Shown in pieces: positions 17,101-24,918 of a stretch of 64,000 nucleotides of DNA. Within the stretch, counting starts at the first letter, position 1; each line of letters begins with the position of its first letter. The notes below the pieces were generated by a model that saw only the letters and a program-made list of their open reading frames with translations, was not told the origin of the DNA and did no database searches. The translations under genes were made by a program, and so were the position numbers. Source of the stretch: Ralstonia wenshanensis (lineage in GTDB: Bacteria; Pseudomonadota; Gammaproteobacteria; Burkholderiales; Burkholderiaceae); the NCBI RefSeq assembly GCF_021173085.1, contig NZ_CP076412.1:1550001-1614000 (forward strand). Direction: 5' to 3'.

Positions 17101-17859
17101 GAAGAGGAGTTTGAATTGCACTTCCAGCCCACGATTCCATTCCAGGGCCAATCGCTCTTCGGCTTTGAGGCGCTCATTCGCTGGAACCATCCAAATCTTG
17201 GCATGGTGAGCCCTGACGATTTCATGCCCATGATCGAGGTTAGCGATCTAATTCATCCGCTCACTGAATGGGTCATCGCCTCAGCGGTATCAAGATTCAA
17301 GGAGATCGTGAACGTGTGGCCAGACGCGTTCGTTGCGGTGAATGTATCAATGCGCAACCTGATGAACCAGAAATTTGCCTCACGTGTTCGCGCCCTGCTC
17401 GAAGAGCATCGATTCCCAACAAGGAACCTAAAGATCGAGGTAACAGAAAGCGCAGTAATGTCGGATCCCGACCGGACACAGAGGGCCCTTAACGATCTCC
17501 ATGCCTTAGGCGTTCGTATCGCAATCGACGATTTCGGGACGGGCCATTCATCTTTGGCTTACCTGCAGAAGTTGCCGGTGGATGACCTCAAGATTGATCG
17601 GTCGTTTGTCGGCGATATTCTGGAAAATCACTCGTCGAGAACGATTGTGCTCTCCATCATATCGCTCGCACACAGTTTGGGCATTTCCGTCACTGCGGAG
17701 GGCATCGAAACCGAAGACGTCATGCAGATGCTTCGCAGTGCAGGGTGTGACTATGGGCAGGGATATCACATTGGCCGACCGATGGCGTTTGATCTTCTAC
17801 ATGGGTGGCTTGATGCGACTCAATTCTTAGAGGCTTTCAGCGCAGACCGAAAGTCATGA
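14161..17859 (+). CDS. Sensor protein with GAF, PAS, GGDEF and EAL domains
   Basis: 1232 residues from the ATG at 14161 (GGGGGG just upstream); a TTG start six codons earlier is less likely. Order: membrane helix (about 14-30), extracytoplasmic sensor of about 250 residues (cache-like; the segment around NYFQLALQRPGLSVGDYQKGRLTG is typical), second membrane helix (about 290-312), HAMP, GAF (about 385-540), PAS (about 550-660), PAS (about 670-790), GGDEF with intact RLGGDEFAF, and EAL. The EAL domain keeps FEALIRWNHP, EVTESAVM, IDDFGTGHSS and LPVDDLKIDRSF, so phosphodiesterase activity is plausible. It is a bifunctional c-di-GMP enzyme sensing a periplasmic ligand and a cytoplasmic cue. Its codon use looks less GC-rich than the neighbouring core genes. 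Confidence 0.88.
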   Translation: MGVIKCTQIRGLHSRIFLVICAAAFPLLIGSAYYVYRQAELIRNTARIEANQYLKLAAEYARAEILGAGEALAAISATPAVQGGKWSLCNEYLRRLVALRPSRYSNIGVVGLDGNLLCTGVPVPTGLVPNFADRNYFQLALQRPGLSVGDYQKGRLTGLPSISVAMAMRDESGQPSAVVFASLRLSSLERDEASAADSEAHITVLDRNGLILQGSEPLIGDIGASLQSTTLRKAFAATTRDVEISSDRSEVFRLVGSMAAGPQDDPSAITVLYTSRGSSLFAGLYRDLWLRTIAALVLIALAVGAGWTGTNALIGRNIRRIADAAGRLRERDFRTRVANDVSGSEFQLIAVQLDEMAKELERREREWQSSIERQSHQVDLLRRIARTDPLDSVLASICEFAEEQVPGARASLLLVDEDRRVTNCIAPHLPKTYWLGLIGVKAVSGAGSCGTAIAENRVVVSSDIETDSLWVDYRHLAGAHGLRACWSYPVVSAGSRVLGSFALYFDVQRVPHTDELPVSRMAAELAAVAIDRHYTGEALSQSEAEYRSLFETNPYPMWVSETTSGRFLAVNESAIKHYGFSREAFLGMRVSDLDVPATLANESDATSEHPDAVAPVENGIRLHRDARGDTLEVELAYFPLRFQGRNATLALISDVTYRSTLTHTIREQKEFFSLLMGSTVEAICGLDQNGCCTFANAACERLLGYSAKELIGRPMHALIHSKHEDGSPYNVASCQIQNGIASGVHVHVDDEVFWTKGGTPLPVEYWAYPIVRDGQIAGSIVTFIDTTERRRQQEELRRRATFDELTGLLNRSSFVTALESRLRRADIMDRRPVVAIMDLDGFKEVNDSLGHATGDELLREVARRLLGMLGPSADIGRLGGDEFAFVLEEMDDLPTSGRIEAIMNFLRQPFSISGLDLEIRGSVGAARFPGAGSDVDSLLRSADAAMYFAKKEGQGFALTDSIDAGSTRPFLLSELRRALQEEEFELHFQPTIPFQGQSLFGFEALIRWNHPNLGMVSPDDFMPMIEVSDLIHPLTEWVIASAVSRFKEIVNVWPDAFVAVNVSMRNLMNQKFASRVRALLEEHRFPTRNLKIEVTESAVMSDPDRTQRALNDLHALGVRIAIDDFGTGHSSLAYLQKLPVDDLKIDRSFVGDILENHSSRTIVLSIISLAHSLGISVTAEGIETEDVMQMLRSAGCDYGQGYHIGRPMAFDLLHGWLDATQFLEAFSADRKS

Positions 17860-18028
17860 ACTGACCGGTGGGTGGGCTCCCTTCGAAAGAAGGGTATTTT
17901 TTCTGAAGTGTGATCGATACTGAAAGGAACGTGGGCACTCGGCCAACCGGCTGCCCACGCTGCGGTGATTTGTGCGGACCTCACAGGTTTGCACCTACGC
18001 GCCCACGTGCGTAGCTTGCATTCGTGGG

Positions 18029-18409
18029 TTATTTAGCCCAAACGGCATTGACCTCACGCAGCAAGTGGCCGCCGAGGATGTAGTCGCCCAGCGTTGCTGC
18101 TTTTGCCTCAAGCTCTTCCAACTGACCCGCCGGCAATAGGTCCAGGTCGAACTGGCAATAGAGGTTCCGCTGCCGGAACGTCGTCTTTGCACGCGAGAGC
18201 CCAGCAACAAGTGCCTCAGGCGATTTGACTGCGATGCTCTCGTGGCCCCGGAATTCCACGCGAACGCCAACTGCTCGCCCGAGTCGGCCGAGTTCAACGG
18301 CGTCTTGCCAGCCCGACTCGTAGTCGAGCTCTACGACTGCGACGCCACCCGTCCCAACCAACCGTAACGCTTCTTCCCTGGTGCTGGCGCGTGCCGTGGT
18401 TTTTGCCAT
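18029..18409 (-). CDS. Hypothetical protein
   Basis: 126 residues from the ATG at 18409, chosen because GGGGA lies 8-12 bp upstream; the frame stays open to 18487. The sequence (for example EEALRLVGTGGVAVVELDY and FRQRNLYCQFDLDLLPAGQLEELEAKA) is soluble, acidic at the end and has no motif I recognise. It ends VNAVWAK. It lies downstream of a 50-codon ORF that follows a LexA-like box, so the two may form one SOS-regulated leftward unit. No function assigned. Confidence 0.6.
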   Translation of the reverse strand: MAKTTARASTREEALRLVGTGGVAVVELDYESGWQDAVELGRLGRAVGVRVEFRGHESIAVKSPEALVAGLSRAKTTFRQRNLYCQFDLDLLPAGQLEELEAKAATLGDYILGGHLLREVNAVWAK

Positions 18410-18462
18410 ATGGTCGTTCCCCGTGATTCGCGAGGGTCTGCATACCGCGTGTCCTGTTTGCA

Positions 18463-18615
18463 TCATCTGGTCGGCGCGAATCCACATGGACTCGGTTGGT
18501 TGATAAGCGGTGTTACTCCACTGAGGCTGACCAGCTTGCGTGAATCAGGGATGAAAGTACGCGTGCCTCGCCACCGCTTGGGGCGAGGTAGTCGCATGCC
18601 TTCCTCTGTCAGCAT
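18463..18615 (-). CDS. Small ORF (50 aa) behind a LexA-like box
   Basis: A 50-codon frame starts at ATG 18615 with GAGG 7 bp upstream, and begins 12 bp downstream of a near-ideal LexA operator. The product is basic (for example RLPRPKRWRGTRT) and ends GFAPTR. It has no recognised domain. The good ribosome site and operator position argue that it is translated, although the 126-residue gene at 18029-18409 could be the real target of the promoter. Coding status is an inference. Confidence 0.4.
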   Translation of the reverse strand: MLTEEGMRLPRPKRWRGTRTFIPDSRKLVSLSGVTPLINQPSPCGFAPTR

Positions 18616-18627
18616 TCTGGTGCCTCG

Positions 18628-18653
18628 AAATACTGTATAAATATACAGTATTT
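18628..18653. promoter_or_regulatory. LexA (SOS) operator
   Basis: CTGTATAAATATACAG (18633-18648) matches the LexA box of beta- and gammaproteobacteria, CTGT-N8-ACAG with an AT-rich centre. The palindrome extends to 11-bp arms (AAATACTGTAT on the left, its complement on the right). Leftward it is followed after 12 bp by the start of the small ORF. Rightward the next gene (vgrG) is over 600 bp away, so leftward regulation is more likely. Confidence 0.75.
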
Positions 18654-19278
18654 CGGATGTGGCAACACGGGTGTCGGCGGCACCCTATGCAAGGAGCTTT
18701 CTTCGGATGCGCTCCGTCCGGACGTCGCAGCATCGCACTCCGGAAGAACCGGTCCGCTGCTGGAATCCACGTGTCAACCGAAGGGCGCCCGGCACGCGTA
18801 AGACATTGTCCTTTGCATCTGTGCGGACAGAGATGAAGTGCTGTCGCAGACCCCATCTCAACTCATTTCAGCAGTGGCAGTGCGGCACGCTCCATTACGT
18901 GCCACAAGGTTAATAAACCATAACTGTGCCGGTGCTTGTCACGCGCTAGCATCACCGCGTCGGGAGACGCGATGCGCGGCATTTTCACTTAATGCAGATA
19001 TAAATAACGCGCAACGAGAGTCATTCTTCATAGGGAGGCGCAGAGCTCCGCAACCCTTTAATATCCCGGCGCAAATTTCCAGTTTGGGCCAGAGGCCTTT
19101 CATCGATGGCAGGCGTGGTCCGGCATTTGCCATCGTTGGAGGGAGAGCATGGTCTTCGTGCCCCAACTATTGAGTTTGCAGCACGCAGCCGTCGCGCAAT
19201 GCCATCGGCTGTCCGCATCAGAGCGCGGCTGCGGCGCTGACGTGCTTCTGATTTTCAGATAAGCCACTGCTCTTACCG
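18654..19278. other. Gene-free stretch upstream of vgrG
   Basis: 625 bp without a convincing gene on either strand. The short frames have arginine-rich, domain-less translations. It must contain the vgrG promoter; I could not identify a sigma-54 -24/-12 element or a clear sigma-70 pair. Confidence 0.4.
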
Positions 19279-22104
19279 ATGTATCTGCCTCAATCCGCCC
19301 TGTCGGCGCTATCGGGCCTCCTCGGTCAGCATACGCGCCAGATCACGATCGAGACTGCACTGACCACGGATAGCTTGGTTGTGGAGCGCTTCACAGCCAA
19401 AGAGGCGGTGTCTGCGTCATTTACGTTGCATATCGACTGTCTGAGCCCGTCCGCTCATCTCGATACCGTCAAGCTGGCGACCGAGGAAATCACGTTGCGT
19501 CTGATGTTGCCCGATGGCAACCGGCGCGCGTGGCACGGCTACGTGATCGCCTGTGCTGCGCTCGGAGGCGATGGCGGTCTCGCGCGCTATCGACTGACGG
19601 TTGGCTCTTGGTTTGACCGCTTGCGCACGCGCAGCGATTGCTTCGTCTTCCAAGACAAGACTGCGCTGGAGATCATCGAAGACGTGCTGGCCGACTATCC
19701 GTTGGCGCACTACCGTTTGGCAGTGAGCCAGCCGTGTGCCAAGCGCTCCGTCTGCTCCCAGTATCGCGAAACCGATTTCGCGTTTATCGAACGCCTGCTG
19801 GCAGAGGAAGGACTGTCTTATCGCTTCGAGCATCAGCAGGGCGATGCTTCTCAGTCCAGGGATGGCAAGGCTGCGCAGTCGCGCCATTGTCTGGTCATCT
19901 TCGACAACGACGCCGAACGGCCAGCCTGTGCGCAGCCGCAGATCCGCTTCCACCGCGTGGATGCAACCGAGCGGGAGGACGCCATCGAGCGTTTCTCTCG
20001 GACCCATATGGCTGGCACCAATGCGGTTACGCTTAGCTCGTGGGACTACAAGGCGCTCGCAGCGACATCCGCGCAGGCAACCGCCAGCGAACCTGGCGGT
20101 GAACTGCCGACGTTGGAGAGTTTCGAGGCTTCCGGTCCGTATCGATTCAAGGACGCGCAAGGCGCAGACCGCGCGGCGCGGTTGCGCATGCAGGCACACG
20201 AAGGTGGCTATTTGCGCTTTCAGGGCCAAGGCAGCGTACGCCAGTTGGGTGCCGGTGAGCGATTCACGCTTACGCAGCATTTCGACAGCCGCCACAGTGA
20301 GTTCGTCACGCTGCAGATCGAGCACGAAGCCGCGAACAACCTTGGCACCGACCTTGCCCGTCTGTTGGGCACCACGGACATCGAATCCGGCAGCTACCGC
20401 AATCGTTTTGTAGCGGTGCCGGCTGAGGCCCCCATCGTCCCGCAGTATCGCCGCCGTCCCACCGCGCCGGAAGGACAAGCTGCGGTGGTAATCGCTGATG
20501 ACGGGGCGCTGCTTACGACGGATCGCGATCACCGCGTGCGCGTCCGCTTCCCGTGGTTGCGCGCTCCAGATGCCAGTTCCTTTCGAGACCCAGACAGCAG
20601 CGACCGCAGCCAGGTCACTGCCTGGGTGCGTGTAGCGACTTCCAGTGCAGGTCCGAATTGGGGCGCGAACCACTTGCCGCGCGCGGGCACACAGGTATTG
20701 CTCACCTATATCGACGGGGATATTGATAGACCGCTGGCGGTCATGCAACTCCACAGCGAGCAGGATGCTTTGCCTTGGCCGGCTCCTGATGCGCCGCTCG
20801 GACAGGCGCTCTCCGGTTGGCACTCGCAGGCCCTGGGTGGCGATGGCTACAACCAGTGGGTCGTGGACGATCATCCTGGCCAGCTGCGCACGCGGCTTGC
20901 CAGCTCTACGGCCAACAGCCAACTCAGCTTGGGCTACGTGATGTCGCACGGTGCGATCGGCGGCGATCGCGGCAGTTGGCGAGGCACAGGCGCAGAGCTG
21001 CGTACCGATGCATGGGCCGTGGTGCGCGCAGGCGGCGGGCTGTTGCTTTCGACAACGGCACGTCCGCAGGCGGCGGGCACGGTGCTCGACATTAACGAGG
21101 CACGCGGCCAACTCACGGCAGCGCAGAAAACCGCGCAGCGCCTGTCCGAGGCGGCCACCAGCCAGCAGGCGTTACCGCTCGCTGCCAACGAAGCGTTTGA
21201 CCCGCTCGCCCAGGCACTGGACCCGGCCCAAGACGGGCGTTACGAGGATAACGTCAACGGACAAGACGCCATCCAGCCGAACAAGGCACCGGTCGAGCGC
21301 TTCGGCCAGCCGTGGCTGGTGGCAGAGTCGCCCACGAGCATTGCGCTGGCATCGCAGGCCACCACGACCGTCTACGCAGGCCGGCATCTGCATGGCACCG
21401 CCCAGGCCGATTGGCATCTGGCCGCAGGCAACGTGGTCGCAGCCGCCGCAGCAAAGGGCGTGAGCCTGTTCGCACAACGCAACGGCATTCGCGCCATTGC
21501 AGAGGGTGGCCCGGTATCAATTCAAGCCCATACCGATGCATTGGCAGTGCTGGCAGACAAGGCCGTCACCGTCACGTCATCTGCAGATTCCGTTGAAATC
21601 CTGGCGCAGCAGAACATCGTGTTGCACGGCGGCGATTCGATGATCCGGCTGGAAGGCAATGCGGTCACGTTCGAGACCTCAGGGCTGTTGTCGGTGAAGG
21701 GAGCTGGACATCCCTTGGTCGGGCCGGGAGGACAGGCGGCTGAGTTGCCCCCGCTGCCGCTCGGGGTGGTCGACCTGCACAACAAGCTTGAGTTAAATCT
21801 AACGGACGACAACCTGAAACCGGTGCCGAACGCGCCATACAAGGTGCGATTCAGCGACGGCACCACGATAAGCGGAAAGCTGGACAGCAACGGGCATGCG
21901 GTCCTGCACGACGTGCCCGGCCCCGGCAAAGTGTTCTTTGGCGAAGACCCGCGTCCTTTCACGCCGGCGGCGCTGCCTGCGGCGAAGGCGATTGATCCGG
22001 AAGACGTCCTCAAGGAGCTCCACGACGCAGGCCATCAGGGCATCAGCGACGAGAACCTCGCCAGTCTGTTCAATCAATTCTCAGGCCGTCCGGACGTGCA
22101 ATGA
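19279..22104 (+). CDS. vgrG: Type VI secretion tip protein VgrG with TTR-like C-terminal tail
   Basis: 941 residues. The N-terminal gp27-like region (SALSGLLGQHTRQITIET, then FTLHIDCLSPSAHLD) and the gp5 OB-fold (DRDHRVRVRFPWL, WVRVATSSAGPNWGANHLPRAGTQVL) are followed by a repetitive beta-helix (DUF2345-type, about 560-830). The remaining ~110 residues (LHNKLELNLTDDNLK...PYKVRFSDGTTISGKLDSNG) form a transthyretin-like adaptor, a known module for docking effectors on VgrG. It trimerises as the T6SS spike tip. The next gene starts inside its stop codon (ATGA, 22101-22104) and encodes the probable cargo effector. No other T6SS structural genes are here, so this is an orphan vgrG island. Confidence 0.92.
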   Translation: MYLPQSALSALSGLLGQHTRQITIETALTTDSLVVERFTAKEAVSASFTLHIDCLSPSAHLDTVKLATEEITLRLMLPDGNRRAWHGYVIACAALGGDGGLARYRLTVGSWFDRLRTRSDCFVFQDKTALEIIEDVLADYPLAHYRLAVSQPCAKRSVCSQYRETDFAFIERLLAEEGLSYRFEHQQGDASQSRDGKAAQSRHCLVIFDNDAERPACAQPQIRFHRVDATEREDAIERFSRTHMAGTNAVTLSSWDYKALAATSAQATASEPGGELPTLESFEASGPYRFKDAQGADRAARLRMQAHEGGYLRFQGQGSVRQLGAGERFTLTQHFDSRHSEFVTLQIEHEAANNLGTDLARLLGTTDIESGSYRNRFVAVPAEAPIVPQYRRRPTAPEGQAAVVIADDGALLTTDRDHRVRVRFPWLRAPDASSFRDPDSSDRSQVTAWVRVATSSAGPNWGANHLPRAGTQVLLTYIDGDIDRPLAVMQLHSEQDALPWPAPDAPLGQALSGWHSQALGGDGYNQWVVDDHPGQLRTRLASSTANSQLSLGYVMSHGAIGGDRGSWRGTGAELRTDAWAVVRAGGGLLLSTTARPQAAGTVLDINEARGQLTAAQKTAQRLSEAATSQQALPLAANEAFDPLAQALDPAQDGRYEDNVNGQDAIQPNKAPVERFGQPWLVAESPTSIALASQATTTVYAGRHLHGTAQADWHLAAGNVVAAAAAKGVSLFAQRNGIRAIAEGGPVSIQAHTDALAVLADKAVTVTSSADSVEILAQQNIVLHGGDSMIRLEGNAVTFETSGLLSVKGAGHPLVGPGGQAAELPPLPLGVVDLHNKLELNLTDDNLKPVPNAPYKVRFSDGTTISGKLDSNGHAVLHDVPGPGKVFFGEDPRPFTPAALPAAKAIDPEDVLKELHDAGHQGISDENLASLFNQFSGRPDVQ

Positions 22105-23654
22105 GCGATACCGATCAACAAGCTATCCAAGACGCGGTCGAGCAAATTGGGCTGTCGATGGCCGCGAATGCGTTTCCGTTGTTCTATGTCGCGCAGAACG
22201 TGTACGACACATCGGAGAGCGTTTGGAACGTGTGGAACGCCCGAAACAGCACTGATGAGCTTACGAAGATCGAGACAGGCATCGACCTTGTGTTCGCCGT
22301 GGTAGGTTGGGTGCCTGTGGTCGGCGCTGGTGTCAAGCGTACCTTCCGTCTCGTCAATCACAAGTCGGAAATCTACGGGCCAGTGCTGTTCGATATCTTG
22401 CGACTCGTGCTGCAAAAAGCGGGTGTGCATACGAGCCCGGAAGAGCTTGTCGACAAGCTGTTCGACGCGTCGGGCTTGAAGAGACTGTTGACCGAATCAC
22501 GTGAGCACATCGAGCATTCCTGGATGTATCGGAGAATGCCGACGTCGGTCCAACTTACATTTAACCAAGCCCTTGCATGGGTGGAAGTCAATCTGCCGTA
22601 CTGGTTGACTCAGTTCGTCGAGCGCAAGCTGCTGCACTGGAAGAAGAAGCAGCCGAACTCTTCAGCGGAAGGTTCTGTGGCGCTGCGCAAGGAAGCTGAG
22701 AAGCCGGGCCGCGTAGGCGTTGAGGCAGAGAATGGGCACAACCGGTCGAAGTCGACCCCGTCCACAGGGGTCGTGAATGCCAAGCTGGCCGTCACTGAGA
22801 TCACAAATAAGATAACCGGGATATTGGGCGAGCATATCGCTGACTACCACTGCTATGAGCACTTGAAGTGGGGCTCTGGCTGGCACGCACATGACCAGGG
22901 GGCGCTTGGCCGTTGGCTAACGAAACCTAGTGCGGTGGTTCTCGGCAAGCTCAATGACGACGGTCACCTCAATAAGCTCTTCGAACCGCAAGCCCGTGGG
23001 CAGGGCATCGACGGTGTATGGCGTGCGACTCCTGCAAACAACAACGGGAAGCCCTTTGCGATTGTCGAGGCCAAGTCATCAAGAGTGGCAAAGCCACCCA
23101 AGAACAAGGACCATAAGCCGGGCATGGTGTCCAGGCTTGGGGAGGCCACCCGGATCGTCGACGCAGTACTTCCTCGGCCTGATGAGCTGCTGGAGCCTCC
23201 CGAAGACGACGACGGTGACACGTCCGCGCCGGCTCAAGGCGGCAAGAAGAGTGGTGGTAAGAAAGGTGGTGGAGCAAAGGCGCCAACCAAGGCCGGCCCC
23301 GCAAACTCTTCGGACGCAGGCCACGAATCTTCAGGAGGCGGCAAGGACAATGACAAGGGTGCCACGGCAACCCGTAAGATTGCGCAGATGACGGAACAGT
23401 GGGTCCGACAGAGTCTGCCTACTGCGGTCGGCAAATCCCTGGCGGAGACTATTTTGCTGCAAGGATATGCTCGACACATCCTGTACGTTCCGTTCTACCT
23501 CCCCAGCGCGATTCAGCACGAGAAGGCGTTGATGACAGGCGCTGAGCACGATCACCCTAACCACGAAGTGACGTTGCACTACAAGGAATTTGAAGTGGCG
23601 GAGGCTGCGAAAGAAAAGCAGAAACGGTTGAACAAGAAATACGGAAGAGCTTAG
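22101..23654 (+). CDS. T6SS effector, PoNe-type DNase
   Basis: 517 residues. The N-terminal ~200 residues contain a hydrophobic glycine-rich patch (IDLVFAVVGWVPVVGAGVKR, 61-80) that may help delivery. The region about 225-330 looks like a PD-(D/E)XK nuclease of the PoNe family: GEHIADYH (Glu244), GIDGVW (Asp304) and FAIVEAKSS (Glu323, Lys325). A low-complexity linker rich in Gly, Lys and Ser (about 375-420) splits the toxin region, and the C-terminus resumes with LPTAVGKSLAETILLQGYARHILYVPF. It overlaps vgrG by 4 bp and is followed after 3 bp by a DUF1911 immunity gene, the partner of PoNe toxins. It would degrade DNA in competitor cells. Confidence 0.75.
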   Translation: MSDTDQQAIQDAVEQIGLSMAANAFPLFYVAQNVYDTSESVWNVWNARNSTDELTKIETGIDLVFAVVGWVPVVGAGVKRTFRLVNHKSEIYGPVLFDILRLVLQKAGVHTSPEELVDKLFDASGLKRLLTESREHIEHSWMYRRMPTSVQLTFNQALAWVEVNLPYWLTQFVERKLLHWKKKQPNSSAEGSVALRKEAEKPGRVGVEAENGHNRSKSTPSTGVVNAKLAVTEITNKITGILGEHIADYHCYEHLKWGSGWHAHDQGALGRWLTKPSAVVLGKLNDDGHLNKLFEPQARGQGIDGVWRATPANNNGKPFAIVEAKSSRVAKPPKNKDHKPGMVSRLGEATRIVDAVLPRPDELLEPPEDDDGDTSAPAQGGKKSGGKKGGGAKAPTKAGPANSSDAGHESSGGGKDNDKGATATRKIAQMTEQWVRQSLPTAVGKSLAETILLQGYARHILYVPFYLPSAIQHEKALMTGAEHDHPNHEVTLHYKEFEVAEAAKEKQKRLNKKYGRA

Positions 23655-23657
23655 ACA

Positions 23658-24650
23658 ATGAACGATTTTTCGACTCGCCGACGCCAGCGCTTCATTAGTG
23701 AGCAGTATTTCAAATGGTTGGCAGGTTTTTCCGTCGACTCTATCGAGAAATGGTCGAAACTTTTGCCCGCTAACGGTTCGGAGGACTCGAAGCGCGCCAT
23801 TGCGGCATCGCTCCGCGCAGAGAATCGGTTTGAGTTACTGCTGCTCCGATACACCGCAGGCGAGCCTATCGCCCCGATGCGCGAGGAGTTGGACAAAGTC
23901 ATTGCAGACTACGAAGAGTACGCCAAGTATCAAAGCAAAGAATTCGAGTCCCCGAACTGGCCCGCGTTTCGCCTGAGCGAACTGAACGAGTATGAGCGAG
24001 CGATGCAGCTTATCGGGTTGTGCTACCTGCTGCACCGTCGTGACTTGCTTCCCCGCATTGCTGCGTTGGAAGATCCGACGTACCGGGCACAAGACACGCT
24101 CTATGAAGATCTTCTAGCGTATGGCATGGATGGCCGTGTCGATGTGGACCAGTGGTTCCACGAGTCCTACCGCGACTGCATCAATAGCATATATGGGGAC
24201 TCTAATGAGGAAAGCCTGGCCGACCTCAATACCTACCTAGATAAGTGGTACGCGTCGATGCGCGGTGTCGATTGGCACGATAGCCATCTCGACCTTTCCG
24301 AAGAGCGCGGCCTTTACTTTGGCTACTGGGCAATCGAAGCCGCTGCGTTGGCCTATCTCCTAGAGTTGGATGACACTTTGTTGCGTGAGCACATCGTCTA
24401 CCCGAAGGACCTAGTTGATTTCGCTCGCAGCTTCCAGGGTGGTAATGGTGTGGGTGGCGAAGGTGCGAACAGACTCAGCTTGCGTTGTGAAGCCGGCCAA
24501 CCGTGCCCGAAAACAGGCTACTGGATGACACCGGCACAACCGGGATCGCGTCGGCATTTTCAGCAAGGCGCCGTGATGCCGGAAGTCCACTCTGACTACG
24601 GCAGCACTATCTGGCAGTGGGACAACGATCAGTCTGATCCCAAGCTCTAA
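23658..24650 (+). CDS. PoNi-type immunity protein (DUF1910/DUF1911)
   Basis: 330 residues, mostly alpha-helical and acidic. The N-terminus (RQRFISEQYFKWLAGF, KRAIAASLRAENRFELLLLRYTAGEPIAPM) fits DUF1910 and the middle (GYWAIEAAALAYLLELDD) fits DUF1911, the pair found in immunity proteins of PoNe DNase toxins. It starts 3 bp after the effector, as expected for a toxin-immunity pair. It should neutralise the effector in the producer and in sister cells. Its stop lies only 8 bp before the 47-bp repeat at 24658. Confidence 0.82.
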   Translation: MNDFSTRRRQRFISEQYFKWLAGFSVDSIEKWSKLLPANGSEDSKRAIAASLRAENRFELLLLRYTAGEPIAPMREELDKVIADYEEYAKYQSKEFESPNWPAFRLSELNEYERAMQLIGLCYLLHRRDLLPRIAALEDPTYRAQDTLYEDLLAYGMDGRVDVDQWFHESYRDCINSIYGDSNEESLADLNTYLDKWYASMRGVDWHDSHLDLSEERGLYFGYWAIEAAALAYLLELDDTLLREHIVYPKDLVDFARSFQGGNGVGGEGANRLSLRCEAGQPCPKTGYWMTPAQPGSRRHFQQGAVMPEVHSDYGSTIWQWDNDQSDPKL

Positions 24651-24657
24651 CAGAAGC

Positions 24658-24704
24658 TAAACAACCATAACCTGTCCAAATGGCCACTTTATGCTTAACG
24701 GCAC
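24658..24704. repeat. 47-bp direct repeat, copy 1
   Basis: A stretch of 47 bases beginning TAAACAACCATAACC and ending TATGCTTAACGGCAC is identical to 41139-41185 in the same orientation. It begins 8 bp after the PoNi stop and ends exactly where a truncated LprI-like reading frame begins, so it marks a recombination junction. It contains GGCCACTTTATGCTTAACGGCAC, the same candidate transposase-binding unit as the end near the tRNA. It could be a remnant end of another copy of the same element. Confidence 0.9.
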
Positions 24705-24873
24705 TGCCAGGGCTGCTGCCAAAGACCCAGTTGCCTTTAAGGAGAGGACCCGGGCTCAGTGGAATTACCGCGAGCACGAATGTCGCGACCGAGAATGCGT
24801 GGCGCGTTGGTACGTGGACCAGAAGGTGGTGCTCTCCGAGATAGCAAATACAGGTGACGCCGCTGCGCAGTGA
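24705..24873 (+). pseudogene. C-terminal remnant of an LprI-like (DUF1311) protein
   Basis: About 56 codons survive: KDPVAFKERTRAQWNYREHEC, then RDRECVARWYVDQKVVLSEI, ending TGDAAAQ. The paired-cysteine pattern CxxxxCxxxWYxxQ and the preceding RxxWxxYRxxxC segment resemble the end of LprI-family lysozyme-inhibitor lipoproteins. The signal peptide and first half are gone; the coding sequence starts directly at the edge of the 47-bp repeat. The intact gene was probably part of the T6SS immunity neighbourhood before the insertion. Confidence 0.5.
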
Positions 24874-24918
24874 GGTTTAGAGCGTGCGCCAGCTACCCCT
24901 CAACCTCCCGATGCCTCG

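Noticed and set aside
18908-18935. AATAAACCATAACTGTGCC as a third, degenerate copy of the 47-bp repeat
   Set aside because: Only about 15 scattered matches to the repeat core; not above chance for an AT-rich stretch.
19417-21111. 564-codon open frame antisense to vgrG
   Set aside because: High GC third positions of vgrG keep the opposite strand open; the translation is Arg/Ala/Cys-rich with no domain.
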